A stretch of DNA of 11,026 bases, taken from the NCBI GenBank assembly GCA_946479015.1, contig CAMLEQ010000095.1, positions 1-11,026 on the forward strand, in the 5' to 3' direction. The position numbers and the translations under genes are program-made. Numbering within the stretch: the first letter of the stretch is position 1; every line of letters begins with the position of its first letter. Source of the stretch: an uncultured Gemmatimonadota bacterium (GTDB lineage Bacteria > Gemmatimonadota > Gemmatimonadetes > Gemmatimonadales > Gemmatimonadaceae). Below, in pieces: positions 1-6,408 of the stretch. The notes under the pieces were generated by a model. The model searched no databases. It was not told where the DNA came from and worked only from the letters and a program-made list of their open reading frames with translations.

Positions 1-35
1 GTGTAGGCGGACTCTCTCTACCGCCGAGCCTACAC
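1..35. repeat. Inverted repeat (hairpin) at the window edge
   Basis: GTGTAGGC at 1-8 is exactly complementary to GCCTACAC at 28-35, with a 19-nt loop. Inside the loop GG at 9-10 could pair with CC at 21-22. No T-tract follows on either strand, so a classic intrinsic terminator is not shown. The upstream gene lies outside the window, so this may be its 3' hairpin or a regulatory structure. Confidence 0.4.
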
Positions 36-96
36 GCGCTCTACCTCGCTCCTCTGCCCGTCAGTTCCCCACACGCCACACGCGTCCTTTGGTGGT

Positions 97-114
97 CTAG
101 CGACTAGGTCCTAG
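97..114. repeat. Three CTAG tetramers at 7-bp spacing
   Basis: CTAG occurs at 97-100, 104-107 and 111-114, each followed by a different triplet (CGA, GTC, ACT). The outer copies also make an inverted repeat, GTCTAG at 95-100 and CTAGAC at 111-116. It lies in the non-coding stretch 1-270, where I see no supportable gene. Confidence 0.5.
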
Positions 115-174
115 ACTCCCCCCCCGTAGCGACCTCTTCCATTCCGTCAAGTCCTCCCTCCACGGCAGAGCTTT

Positions 175-183
175 TGCTATGCT
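175..183 (+). promoter_or_regulatory. Possible extended -10 promoter element
   Basis: TGCTATGCT fits an extended -10 pattern (TG, one base, then TATGCT, against TATAAT). It lies 87 bp upstream of the lipoprotein ATG at 271. No convincing -35 box is present at the usual distance. The call rests on the motif alone, and sigma-factor preferences in this lineage are not known to me. Confidence 0.25.
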
Positions 184-260
184 GGTCCCCGGCAGCACGC
201 CCGCTGGTTCGGGCGTACCATCACCATTGTCACGAGTGTGCGTTGCACGGATCGCACACT

Positions 261-266
261 GGAGGG
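261..266 (+). promoter_or_regulatory. Ribosome binding site fixing the 271 start
   Basis: GGAGGG ends 4 nt before ATG 271. It favours that ATG over the in-frame GTG at 238, which would put charged residues ahead of the lipoprotein signal peptide. Confidence 0.75.
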
Positions 267-270
267 TGCC

Positions 271-624
271 ATGCACAAAGGTCTACTCGCCGCCGCGGCG
301 GTGATCACACTTCTCGGCTGCGGCGGGAGCGACAGCACGGGGCCGGGGGGCAACACGGCCAAGAACTACACCATCACGGTCAGCAACGCGGGATTCACCC
401 CCGACAGCGTGACCGTCGCCGCGCACGACACGGTCACCTGGACCGTGAGCGAAGGGGTGCACTCGGTCACGTTCAACGATGTTCCCTCCAACGCCAACGC
501 CATCCCGAGCAGCGGCGCGGTGGCCGCGGGACATAGCGTCTTCACCGTCTTCCTCACACCGGGCAGATACACCTTCGTCGACGACTCCGTCAACACCAAC
601 ACCGGCGTCGTGATCGTGCACTGA
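271..624 (+). CDS. Cupredoxin-fold lipoprotein lacking most copper ligands
   Basis: This 117-aa protein begins with a short lipoprotein signal (MHKGLLAAAAVITLLGC). The lipobox LLGC puts the lipidated cysteine at residue 17, followed by a Gly/Ser/Thr-rich linker (DSTGPGG). Residues 31-117 follow the plastocyanin/azurin-like pattern seen in many bacterial secreted cupredoxins: YTITVSNAGFTPDSVTV, an HDTVTW strand, then VHSVTF with the first His ligand at H64, and a final PGRYTF strand. In the usual family the C-terminal ligand loop reads Y-x-x-x-C-x-x-H-x-x-M. Here the same positions are D104, V107 and N110, so copper binding of the normal type is unlikely. The protein is probably anchored to a membrane facing the periplasm or cell surface. 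Its role is unknown; it may be structural, binding or a scaffold. It is convergent with the next gene, with only 10 bp between the stops. Confidence 0.85.
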   Translation: MHKGLLAAAAVITLLGCGGSDSTGPGGNTAKNYTITVSNAGFTPDSVTVAAHDTVTWTVSEGVHSVTFNDVPSNANAIPSSGAVAAGHSVFTVFLTPGRYTFVDDSVNTNTGVVIVH

Positions 625-637
625 TCGCGCGCGATCA
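622..637. terminator. 16-bp palindrome spanning two convergent stop codons
   Basis: TGATCGCGCGCGATCA is a perfect palindrome. Its first three bases are the TGA of the plus-strand lipoprotein gene and its last three are the TGA (as TCA) of the minus-strand gene. In RNA from either strand it could fold as a 6-bp stem with a CGCG loop. No U-tract follows on either side, so termination is plausible but not shown. Confidence 0.4.
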
Positions 638-2479
638 CTTGTCCAGGTAGTCCTGATAGGAGAGACGGAGGAGCGCGAGCCCTGCTCGCACCTCCGCCTC
701 CCCGGGATCTCCCGCCCGCTGGGTGACGCGCTCGCCGAGCGCATCGTACACGAGCGCCCCCCGCGCGTCCACGAAGCCGAAGCCATCCAGGTAGGAGAAG
801 TACGCGAACGACGCCGCATCGGGCGCGAGGAGGTCGTGCCCCCACGCGTAGTCGTCGTGCCGCAGGCCGAGCGCCGCGAGGAGCGTGGGCGCGAGGTCGG
901 TCTGCGATCCGATCCGCTCCACCACCGTGTCGCGCACCGCGAGCGCGCCCCCGAGCCAGAGCATGGGGATGTGGTGGTCGCGCGCCGCCTCGCTGCCGGC
1001 CGCCGTGATCCTGGGCAGGGGATGCCCATGGTCGGCGATGATCACCACCAGCGTGCTGTCCCACCACGGCATGCGCTGCGCCGCGCGGATGAAGGCGCCC
1101 ACGCTGCGGTCGGTGTACGCGTGCGCGCTCAGAAAGGCATCGCGCTCGTCGCCCCCCGGAAAGCGGGGGCGCATGGGGATCTCGAACGGCTCGTGGCTGC
1201 TGAGCGTGAACAGCGTGGAGAAGAACGGGCGCCGCGCGCGGCCGGCGTCCGCCAGCAGGCGCCCGAGCACCACGTGATCGTGCGCCCCCCACTTGGAGTT
1301 GCGGTCCTTCGGCGCGAACGCGTCCTCGCCCACGATGCGCTCGAACCGCCCGCCGATCAGGTACGACTTGATGTTCGCGAACTCCAGCTCCCCACCGTAG
1401 TAGAACGCCGTGGAGTATCCCGCCGCGCCGAAGTCCCGGCTCAACATGGGGAGCCGCTTCGCCTTGTTCGGCGTGTTCATGATCTGCACGTGCGGCTGCG
1501 TGGGATAGCCGCTCAGGATCGCGACCAGCCCCTTCGCGCTCCGATCGCCCGAGGCGTACACGTGGTCGAACAGGATCCCCTCGTGGGAGAGCGAGTCGAG
1601 GCACGGCGTCACTCCCGGCACGCCGCCCAGCCGCCCCACCACCTTCGCCGTGAGGCTCTCCCAGATGATGAGGATCACGTTGGGGTGCGCCACCCGCAGG
1701 AGGGGACGCGCGGGATCGGACGACGCGAGCAGCGAGTCCACCACCTGGCGCGCGGTGGCGGCATCGATGTGGGTGTACGGGTTCGTGTGGTCGAGCGCCC
1801 GGCTCGTGGTGAGCGAATGGAACACGTTCCACCCCACGTTGAGCGCCGCCTGGTTCGCGAAATCGTCGTTCGCGAAGTAGACGCTGCTCTGGTTGAGTGG
1901 GGTCCACTGCACTCCGCCGCGGATGGGGATCACCAGCAGCGCGCACGCCGCCAGCGACACCGCCGCGCCGCCGATCCCTCCACGCTCCTCCTCCGCGTCG
2001 GGGCGCGCCACGAGCCGGCGGTAGGCCACGATGCCGATCGCGATGAGCACCGCGAGGATCGCGGCCAGCCGCGCGATCGGGGACGACTCGGTGGACGCGA
2101 GCGCCTCCCGCGGCGTGCGCAGGAACTCCAGTGGCGAGGCGTCGAGACGGAAGCCCCACGCCGAGTAGAGCTCGAGATCGATGGTCGTGAGCAACGCCAC
2201 GAGCACGATCGCCGCCACGGAATAGGCGTTCACCACGCGCCGCGCGATCCGCGTGGCCGCCAGCGACCCGACCATCGCGAGGAGCGCGGGGAGCACGGTC
2301 AGGTAGGCGGCCGCCGAGAGATCCATGCGCAGGCCGTGGCCGACGATGCCCACCAAGGTGCCGGCGCGCAGCCGCGAGGCCCGGTCGGCGTGATAGGCCA
2401 GGAAGAGGAGCCGCGTCAGCACGAACGAGGCGACCCAGAACAGGTAGTAGCGGAGCAGGAACCGGAGGCGGCCGGGCAT
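635..2479 (-). CDS. LtaS-type membrane phosphoglycerol transferase / sulfatase-superfamily protein
   Basis: From ATG 2479 the protein has 614 aa. About five hydrophobic helices (near 7-28, 52-73, 84-101, 134-153 and 171-187) precede an extracytoplasmic alkaline-phosphatase/sulfatase-fold domain from about 265. This is the layout of lipoteichoic acid synthase and related phosphoglycerol transferases. Visible motifs are NVILIIWES (metal-site E274), SGDRSAKG (S314 where LtaS has its catalytic Thr), LSSHEPF (H429) and IADHGH (metal-site D483, H484). There is no C/S-x-P-x-R formylglycine motif, so a classical sulfatase is unlikely. The likely reaction is transfer of a phosphoglycerol or similar phosphodiester head group to an envelope glycan or lipid; the substrate is not readable. 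An in-frame GTG at 2536 would add 19 residues lacking membrane character. Neither start has a clear Shine-Dalgarno. It lies 144 bp downstream of the ATPase gene on the same strand. Confidence 0.85.
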   Translation of the reverse strand: MPGRLRFLLRYYLFWVASFVLTRLLFLAYHADRASRLRAGTLVGIVGHGLRMDLSAAAYLTVLPALLAMVGSLAATRIARRVVNAYSVAAIVLVALLTTIDLELYSAWGFRLDASPLEFLRTPREALASTESSPIARLAAILAVLIAIGIVAYRRLVARPDAEEERGGIGGAAVSLAACALLVIPIRGGVQWTPLNQSSVYFANDDFANQAALNVGWNVFHSLTTSRALDHTNPYTHIDAATARQVVDSLLASSDPARPLLRVAHPNVILIIWESLTAKVVGRLGGVPGVTPCLDSLSHEGILFDHVYASGDRSAKGLVAILSGYPTQPHVQIMNTPNKAKRLPMLSRDFGAAGYSTAFYYGGELEFANIKSYLIGGRFERIVGEDAFAPKDRNSKWGAHDHVVLGRLLADAGRARRPFFSTLFTLSSHEPFEIPMRPRFPGGDERDAFLSAHAYTDRSVGAFIRAAQRMPWWDSTLVVIIADHGHPLPRITAAGSEAARDHHIPMLWLGGALAVRDTVVERIGSQTDLAPTLLAALGLRHDDYAWGHDLLAPDAASFAYFSYLDGFGFVDARGALVYDALGERVTQRAGDPGEAEVRAGLALLRLSYQDYLDK

Positions 2480-2504
2480 CGGTGTGGAAGATGTGGCGGA
2501 GGGT

Positions 2505-2520
2505 CCGCCCGAACGGGCGG
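2505..2520 (-). terminator. GC hairpin between the ATPase and LtaS-like genes
   Basis: CCGCCCG at 2505-2511 and CGGGCGG at 2514-2520 are exact complements around AA. In RNA this would be a 6-bp all-GC stem with a 4-nt loop. It sits between the ATPase stop (2624) and the preferred start of the LtaS-like gene (2479). No T-tract follows on the minus strand, so it could attenuate, protect an mRNA end or terminate weakly. If translation began at GTG 2536 it would be coding. Confidence 0.35.
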
Positions 2521-2623
2521 CGCGCGGCGTACGCACCGAAGGATGGTCAGGCGGCGCGGCGCGTGCCAGTGAAGCCGGCCCGGTCGCCCGGCACGTCCTC
2601 CACGAACACTCGCCGCACCTCGC

Positions 2624-5221
2624 TCACCCCTCCTTTCGCCTGCGCCACGCCTTCACCGGCTCCACCCAGAGCGTGGCGGCGAGCGCCACCGCCAGTGCCC
2701 CGCCCCACCCCGCCACTCCGATCGGCGCCACCTTCACCACGGCGGCGAGCGCGGGTACGTGCAGCGCCAGCACCAGCGTCGCGATGGTGGCGAGGAGGAC
2801 GGGAACGATCATCCGGTTCCCGCGCACCGGCACGCACCACGCCGGCAGCCGCGGCGCGCGCGCCTCGAGCACGAGCCCCACCTGCCCCAGCAGGAGCGCC
2901 GCGAACGCCGCGCCACGCGCCGCCGCTGCCCCCATCGCCAGCGAGCCAAGGTAGAGCGCGAGCACTCCCACCGTGAGCACCACGCCCTGCAGCATCGGCA
3001 CGAGCGCGCCCCCTTCGGCGAGCAGGCTCCCGCCGGTTGGCCGCGGCGGGCGCGTCATGAGATCGGTGGCGCCGGGGTCGCCTTCGAACACCAGCGAGGC
3101 CGTGGGGTGCACCACGAGCTCGAGCCACACGAGCTGCACCGGCAGCAGAAGCAGCGGGGCACCCGCGAGCGGCACCACGAGCGCGGTGAGAACCAGCGGC
3201 ACGTGGAAGGCGAGCAGGTAGGCGAAGGCGCGCTGGAGATTGTCGTAGATGCGGCGCCCGTTGCGCACCGCCGCCACGATGGTGGCGAAGTTGTCGTCCA
3301 GCAGCACCAGCGTGGCCGCCTCGCGCGCCACCTCCGTGCCGCGCGAGCCCATCGCGATGCCGATGTCGGCCTCGCGCAGGGCGGGCGCATCGTTGATCCC
3401 GTCGCCGGTCATCGCCACCACGTGCCCCTGCGCCCGCAGCGCCCGCACGATGCGATACTTCTGCTCGGGGCGCGTGCGGGCGAAGATGTTCACGTCGCGC
3501 AGCAGTCTCGCGAGCTCCGCGTCGTCCGCGCGGTCGAGCTGCTCGCCGGTGGCCAGGTGGCGCCCGTGCACGTGCGGCAGCCCCAGGCCATCGGCCACCG
3601 CGTGCGCGGTCACCGGGTGGTCGCCGGTGATCATGATCACCCGGATCCCGGCGCGGCGGCACTCCTCGAGCGCCGCGGTCACGCCGGGGCGCAGCGGATC
3701 GGAGAACGCGACCAGCCCCAGGTAGCGCAACGCCCGTTCATCCACATCGCGCCCGGCGGGGCCGTGCGGCAGCTCGCCGGCCGCGACCGCGATCACCCGC
3801 ATGCCGCGCGACGCGAGCCGCTGGTTCGCCTCCTGCGCCGCCGCGCGCTGCGCCTCGCTGGCGCGGCTGCGCGCGAGGATCCCCTCGATGGCGCCCTTGG
3901 CCACCACCACGTGCACACCGTCGCTTCGCCAGACGTGCGACATGTAGCGGTGCGCCGGATCGAAGGGGTAGTCGTGGACGAGCGTCTCCCGGTGCAGCGC
4001 CTCCACGTCCAGGCCGCGCGCCATCGCGAAGCGGAGGATCGCCTGATCCATCGGGTCGAACGGGCGCGGCTCGCACGCCAGCACCGCCGCGCGCAACAGC
4101 GCCGCGTCGCGATCCCCGAGCTCGCCGCGCACGGCGATCGGGGTACCGTCCGCGTGCACGCCGTCGAGCAGCTCGAGATGCCCCATGGTGAGCGTGCCCG
4201 TCTTGTCGGCGCAGATCACGGTCGTGGAGCCGAGCGTCTCCACCCCCGCGAGCCGCCGCACGAGCGCCTTGCCACGCGCGAGCCGCCACGCGCCCACGCT
4301 CAGGTAGAGCGTGTACACCATGGGGAACTCCTCGGGGATCGCCGCGATGGCGAGACTCACCCCGGCGATGGCAGCGGCGGCCCACCCCGCGCCGCGCGCG
4401 AGCTCGATCGCCGCCACCGCCAGGCACGCCACCGCCGCCACCGCGCCGAAGCGCACGACGAGACGCCGCGCCGACCGCTCGAGTGGCGTGCGCGGCTGCT
4501 CGATCTCCGCCACGAGCGTCCCCACGCGCCCGTAGCGCGTGCGCGCCCCGGTGACGGTCACCCGGGCGGCGCCGTGGCCGGAGAGCACGGTGGTGCCGGC
4601 GAACAGCTCGTCGCCGTCCTCCACGTCATCGCGCGCCGCGTACCGCTCCGCCGGCAGCGACTCGCCGGTGAGCGCCGACTCATCCACCACGAGGGGGCCG
4701 CCTCCCACCAGCGCGCCATCCGCGGGGATGACGTCTCCCTCCGCGACGTACAGGAGATCGCCAGGCACCACCCGGTCGGCCGGGATGATCGCCCGCGCGC
4801 CGTCGCGCAGCACCGTCACCGTCGGCGCCGTCAGCCGGCGCAGCCGCTCGAGCGCGCGCTCGCTCCGCGACTCCAGCACCAGGGTGACGGCGGCGATCGG
4901 CGCGAGCGCCGCGAGCACGACGATGGCGTCCACGCGATCGCCGAGCGCGGCGTAGATCGCGCCGGCCACGAGGAGGAGCACGGTCATGGGATCGACCAGC
5001 GGTCGCAGCAGCCAGAGCAGCAGCCGCGTGCGCCGCCGCTCGGGCACGAGGAGGTTGGGACCGTGGCGCGCAAGCAGCGCGTCCGCCTCTCGCGTGGTCA
5101 GCCCTGCCGGGGCGGGTTGTCGTCCGGCGAGTGCCGGCGCGGTGTCGTCGGAGGCAGCGCCGCGGGAGGTCCTGGCCATCACCGCGCCGTCCCCTCGAGC
5201 TCGTTCGCGCCGCTCATGCAT
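2624..5221 (-). CDS. P-type cation-transporting ATPase with an atypical ion site
   Basis: This 865-aa membrane pump has the complete P-type ATPase set: actuator TGES (185-188), phosphorylated aspartate D339 in DKTGTLT, nucleotide-domain KGAIEG near 442, TGDHPVT (532-538) and TGDGINDAP (605-613). About ten membrane helices are seen: M1-M2 at 77-116, M3-M4 at 258-305, M5-M10 from 664 to 852. The N-terminal segment resembles the cation-ATPase N domain of P2 pumps; no HMA domain or CPC motif is present, which argues against P1B metal pumps. M4 carries PEEFP (296-300) rather than PEGLP. M5 has H673 and M6 has E701 and H705 where calcium pumps have Asn, Asn and Asp, so the ion cannot be named. ATG 5221 has GAGGGG 7 nt upstream and overlaps the USP stop, implying translational coupling. 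ATG 5179 is the alternative. Confidence 0.93.
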   Translation of the reverse strand: MHERRERARGDGAVMARTSRGAASDDTAPALAGRQPAPAGLTTREADALLARHGPNLLVPERRRTRLLLWLLRPLVDPMTVLLLVAGAIYAALGDRVDAIVVLAALAPIAAVTLVLESRSERALERLRRLTAPTVTVLRDGARAIIPADRVVPGDLLYVAEGDVIPADGALVGGGPLVVDESALTGESLPAERYAARDDVEDGDELFAGTTVLSGHGAARVTVTGARTRYGRVGTLVAEIEQPRTPLERSARRLVVRFGAVAAVACLAVAAIELARGAGWAAAAIAGVSLAIAAIPEEFPMVYTLYLSVGAWRLARGKALVRRLAGVETLGSTTVICADKTGTLTMGHLELLDGVHADGTPIAVRGELGDRDAALLRAAVLACEPRPFDPMDQAILRFAMARGLDVEALHRETLVHDYPFDPAHRYMSHVWRSDGVHVVVAKGAIEGILARSRASEAQRAAAQEANQRLASRGMRVIAVAAGELPHGPAGRDVDERALRYLGLVAFSDPLRPGVTAALEECRRAGIRVIMITGDHPVTAHAVADGLGLPHVHGRHLATGEQLDRADDAELARLLRDVNIFARTRPEQKYRIVRALRAQGHVVAMTGDGINDAPALREADIGIAMGSRGTEVAREAATLVLLDDNFATIVAAVRNGRRIYDNLQRAFAYLLAFHVPLVLTALVVPLAGAPLLLLPVQLVWLELVVHPTASLVFEGDPGATDLMTRPPRPTGGSLLAEGGALVPMLQGVVLTVGVLALYLGSLAMGAAAARGAAFAALLLGQVGLVLEARAPRLPAWCVPVRGNRMIVPVLLATIATLVLALHVPALAAVVKVAPIGVAGWGGALAVALAATLWVEPVKAWRRRKEG

Positions 5222-5235
5222 CCGCCGTCCCCTCG
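5185..5235 (-). repeat. Duplicated 13-bp Shine-Dalgarno block at the ATPase start
   Basis: CGCCGTCCCCTCG occurs at 5185-5197 and again at 5223-5235, 38 bp apart. Read on the minus strand it is CGAGGGGACGGCG. The copy at 5223-5235 places GAGGGG 7 nt before ATG 5221. The other places GAGGGG 11 nt before the in-frame ATG 5179. The better spacing and the overlap with the USP stop favour 5221. Confidence 0.55.
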
Positions 5236-6188
5236 GCAGCGGGGCGGATCAGCAGCACGGCGGCGTCCGCGCCGCGCACCACCTTGTCGGCGACGCTCCC
5301 CAGCACGAGCCGGCGTACGCCGCCGCGCCCGTGCGTGGACATGGCGATGAGGTCGGCGCCGACGTGCCGCGCCAGGTCGAGGATCGCGCGCGCCGGCCGC
5401 TCGTCCACCAACACCGCCGTGTCCGCCGTCACGCACTCGCTCGAGATGCGCGCCACGCTCATCGACAGCTCGCTCGCCGCGTGCTCGGACTCCAGCGTCA
5501 GGGCACCCGCATCCACGCGTGCCACCGGCGCCGGGCGCGCGAGTACCCGTCGCGGCGTCACCACGCGCACCAGCGTGATGTGCGCCCCGGCCGGCGCCGC
5601 CAGACTCAGCGCCCAGGGGATCGCCTCCTCGGCGGCACCCGAGCCGTCCAGCGGCACGACGATCCGCAGGAAGCCTCCGCTCCGTGGCGGCTCCGTCGCG
5701 GGGCGGATCAGCAGCAGCGGGATGCGCGACTCGCGCGTGATCCCGTCCGCCACGCTCCCCAGCCAGGCGCGACTGAGCCCGCCACGCCCGTGCGTCGTCA
5801 TCACGATCAGCCCCACGCGCCACCGCTCCGCGTGCAGCAGCAGCGCCGCCACCACCCTCGCCGTCTCGCCGAAGGGCGAGCGGACGCCGTACGCATCGAT
5901 GAAGTCGACCTCGGTCCCCGGTGCCTCCGTCGCGAGACGGTCGGCGGCCTCTCGCACGTACACCCGCGATTCCTCGCGGAGCGCCTCCTCCAGCGCCACC
6001 GCCATGCCATTCTCCTCGTCGCTCCGCGCCGCCGCGGCGCCGATGGGAACGAACACGTGCGCCGCCCGCACCGTGCCGCCGCGGGCGCGCGCCAGGGCGA
6101 GTGCGACGGGAACGGCGCGCTCGCTCTCCGGGGAGCCATCCACGGGCACCAGCACCGTGCCGATCCGTGCCACGTTCGCCGCCGTCAT
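5214..6188 (-). CDS. Tandem-domain universal stress protein (UspA family)
   Basis: This 324-aa protein holds two UspA domains. Domain 1 (about 8-163) begins TVLVPVDGSPESERA and carries the nucleotide-binding signature G-x2-G-x9-G-S in THGRGGLSRAWLGS (132-145). Domain 2 (about 174-316) begins RIVVPLDGSGAAEEA and carries THGRGGVRRLVLGS (285-298). Both domains therefore keep the ATP-binding motif, as in ATP-binding USPs rather than the UspA subtype that lacks it. Family members are cytoplasmic and act in survival under starvation, hypoxia or redox stress, often as nucleotide-dependent sensors. ATG 6188 has a strong GGAGGGGG (6194-6201) 5 nt upstream. Its stop lies inside the start region of the P-type ATPase (8-bp overlap), so the two are surely co-transcribed. 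A 12-bp palindrome lies just upstream. Rv1996 beside ctpF in Mycobacterium tuberculosis is a similar pairing. Confidence 0.93.
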   Translation of the reverse strand: MTAANVARIGTVLVPVDGSPESERAVPVALALARARGGTVRAAHVFVPIGAAAARSDEENGMAVALEEALREESRVYVREAADRLATEAPGTEVDFIDAYGVRSPFGETARVVAALLLHAERWRVGLIVMTTHGRGGLSRAWLGSVADGITRESRIPLLLIRPATEPPRSGGFLRIVVPLDGSGAAEEAIPWALSLAAPAGAHITLVRVVTPRRVLARPAPVARVDAGALTLESEHAASELSMSVARISSECVTADTAVLVDERPARAILDLARHVGADLIAMSTHGRGGVRRLVLGSVADKVVRGADAAVLLIRPAAEGTADA

Positions 6189-6208
6189 GCGATCCCCCTC
6201 CGAGCCCG

Positions 6209-6220
6209 GAGTCCGGACTC
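6209..6220. promoter_or_regulatory. Perfect 12-bp palindrome upstream of the USP gene, possible operator
   Basis: GAGTCCGGACTC is a perfect palindrome. AGCC at 6203-6206 and GGCT at 6222-6225 extend it as an imperfect dyad of about 23 bp. It ends 8 bp before the ribosome-binding site of the USP gene and lies in the 220-bp divergent region. That position suits a dimeric regulator site or a 5' UTR hairpin. The DosR box has its half-sites in the opposite order (GGGACT then AGTCCC), so it is not a match. Confidence 0.4.
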
Positions 6221-6342
6221 AGGCTACCACATCCTCCCGCTCGCCACTGTCGGGCGAAGCACCATCCCTGACGGGGGACGCCTCACGAGACCGTCCCGCA
6301 TTCCCCGACGAACGAGATCGGCCGTCCGGGGTAGACAAGCGT

Positions 6343-6351
6343 TGGTATGCC
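6343..6351 (+). promoter_or_regulatory. Possible extended -10 promoter for the protease-barrel gene
   Basis: TGGTATGCC resembles an extended -10 element, 57 bp before the GTG start at 6409. It is similar to TGCTATGCT at 175-183 upstream of the other plus-strand envelope gene. No -35 hexamer stands at 16-18 bp. The rest of the divergent region 6189-6408 holds a weak dyad (TCGCC at 6241-6245 with GGCGA at 6253-6257) and nothing else I can support. Confidence 0.25.
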
Positions 6352-6399
6352 GATTGCCCCGTCGTCTCACGTGCGCGGCAAGGCGCTGCGCCGATCCAC

Positions 6400-6404
6400 G
6401 AGGA
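6400..6404 (+). promoter_or_regulatory. Ribosome binding site for the GTG start at 6409
   Basis: GAGGA lies 4 nt before GTG 6409. The frame stays open far upstream, but that part is antisense to the USP gene. A signal peptide begins directly at this GTG, so this weak site decides the start. Confidence 0.5.
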
Positions 6405-6408
6405 CCCA

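Noticed and set aside
86..160. tRNA-like D-arm sequence (GGTGGTCTAGCGACTAGG)
   Set aside because: It resembles a tRNA-Glu D arm, but no TPsiC arm (GTTCRA), no matching acceptor strand and no anticodon stem follow.
174..536. Open frame of 120 codons overlapping the lipoprotein gene
   Set aside because: The translation is rich in His, Arg and Gly with no fold. The +1-shifted lipoprotein frame has a lipobox, Shine-Dalgarno and cupredoxin strands.
6203..6225. DosR-type box upstream of the USP gene
   Set aside because: The half-sites are in the reverse order and the A/T-containing spacer of the known box is missing; kept only as an unassigned palindrome.
5131..6408. N-terminal extension of the protease-barrel protein upstream of GTG 6409
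   Set aside because: The frame is open but the extension is antisense to the USP gene and low in complexity. A proper signal peptide starts at 6409 with a nearby GAGGA.
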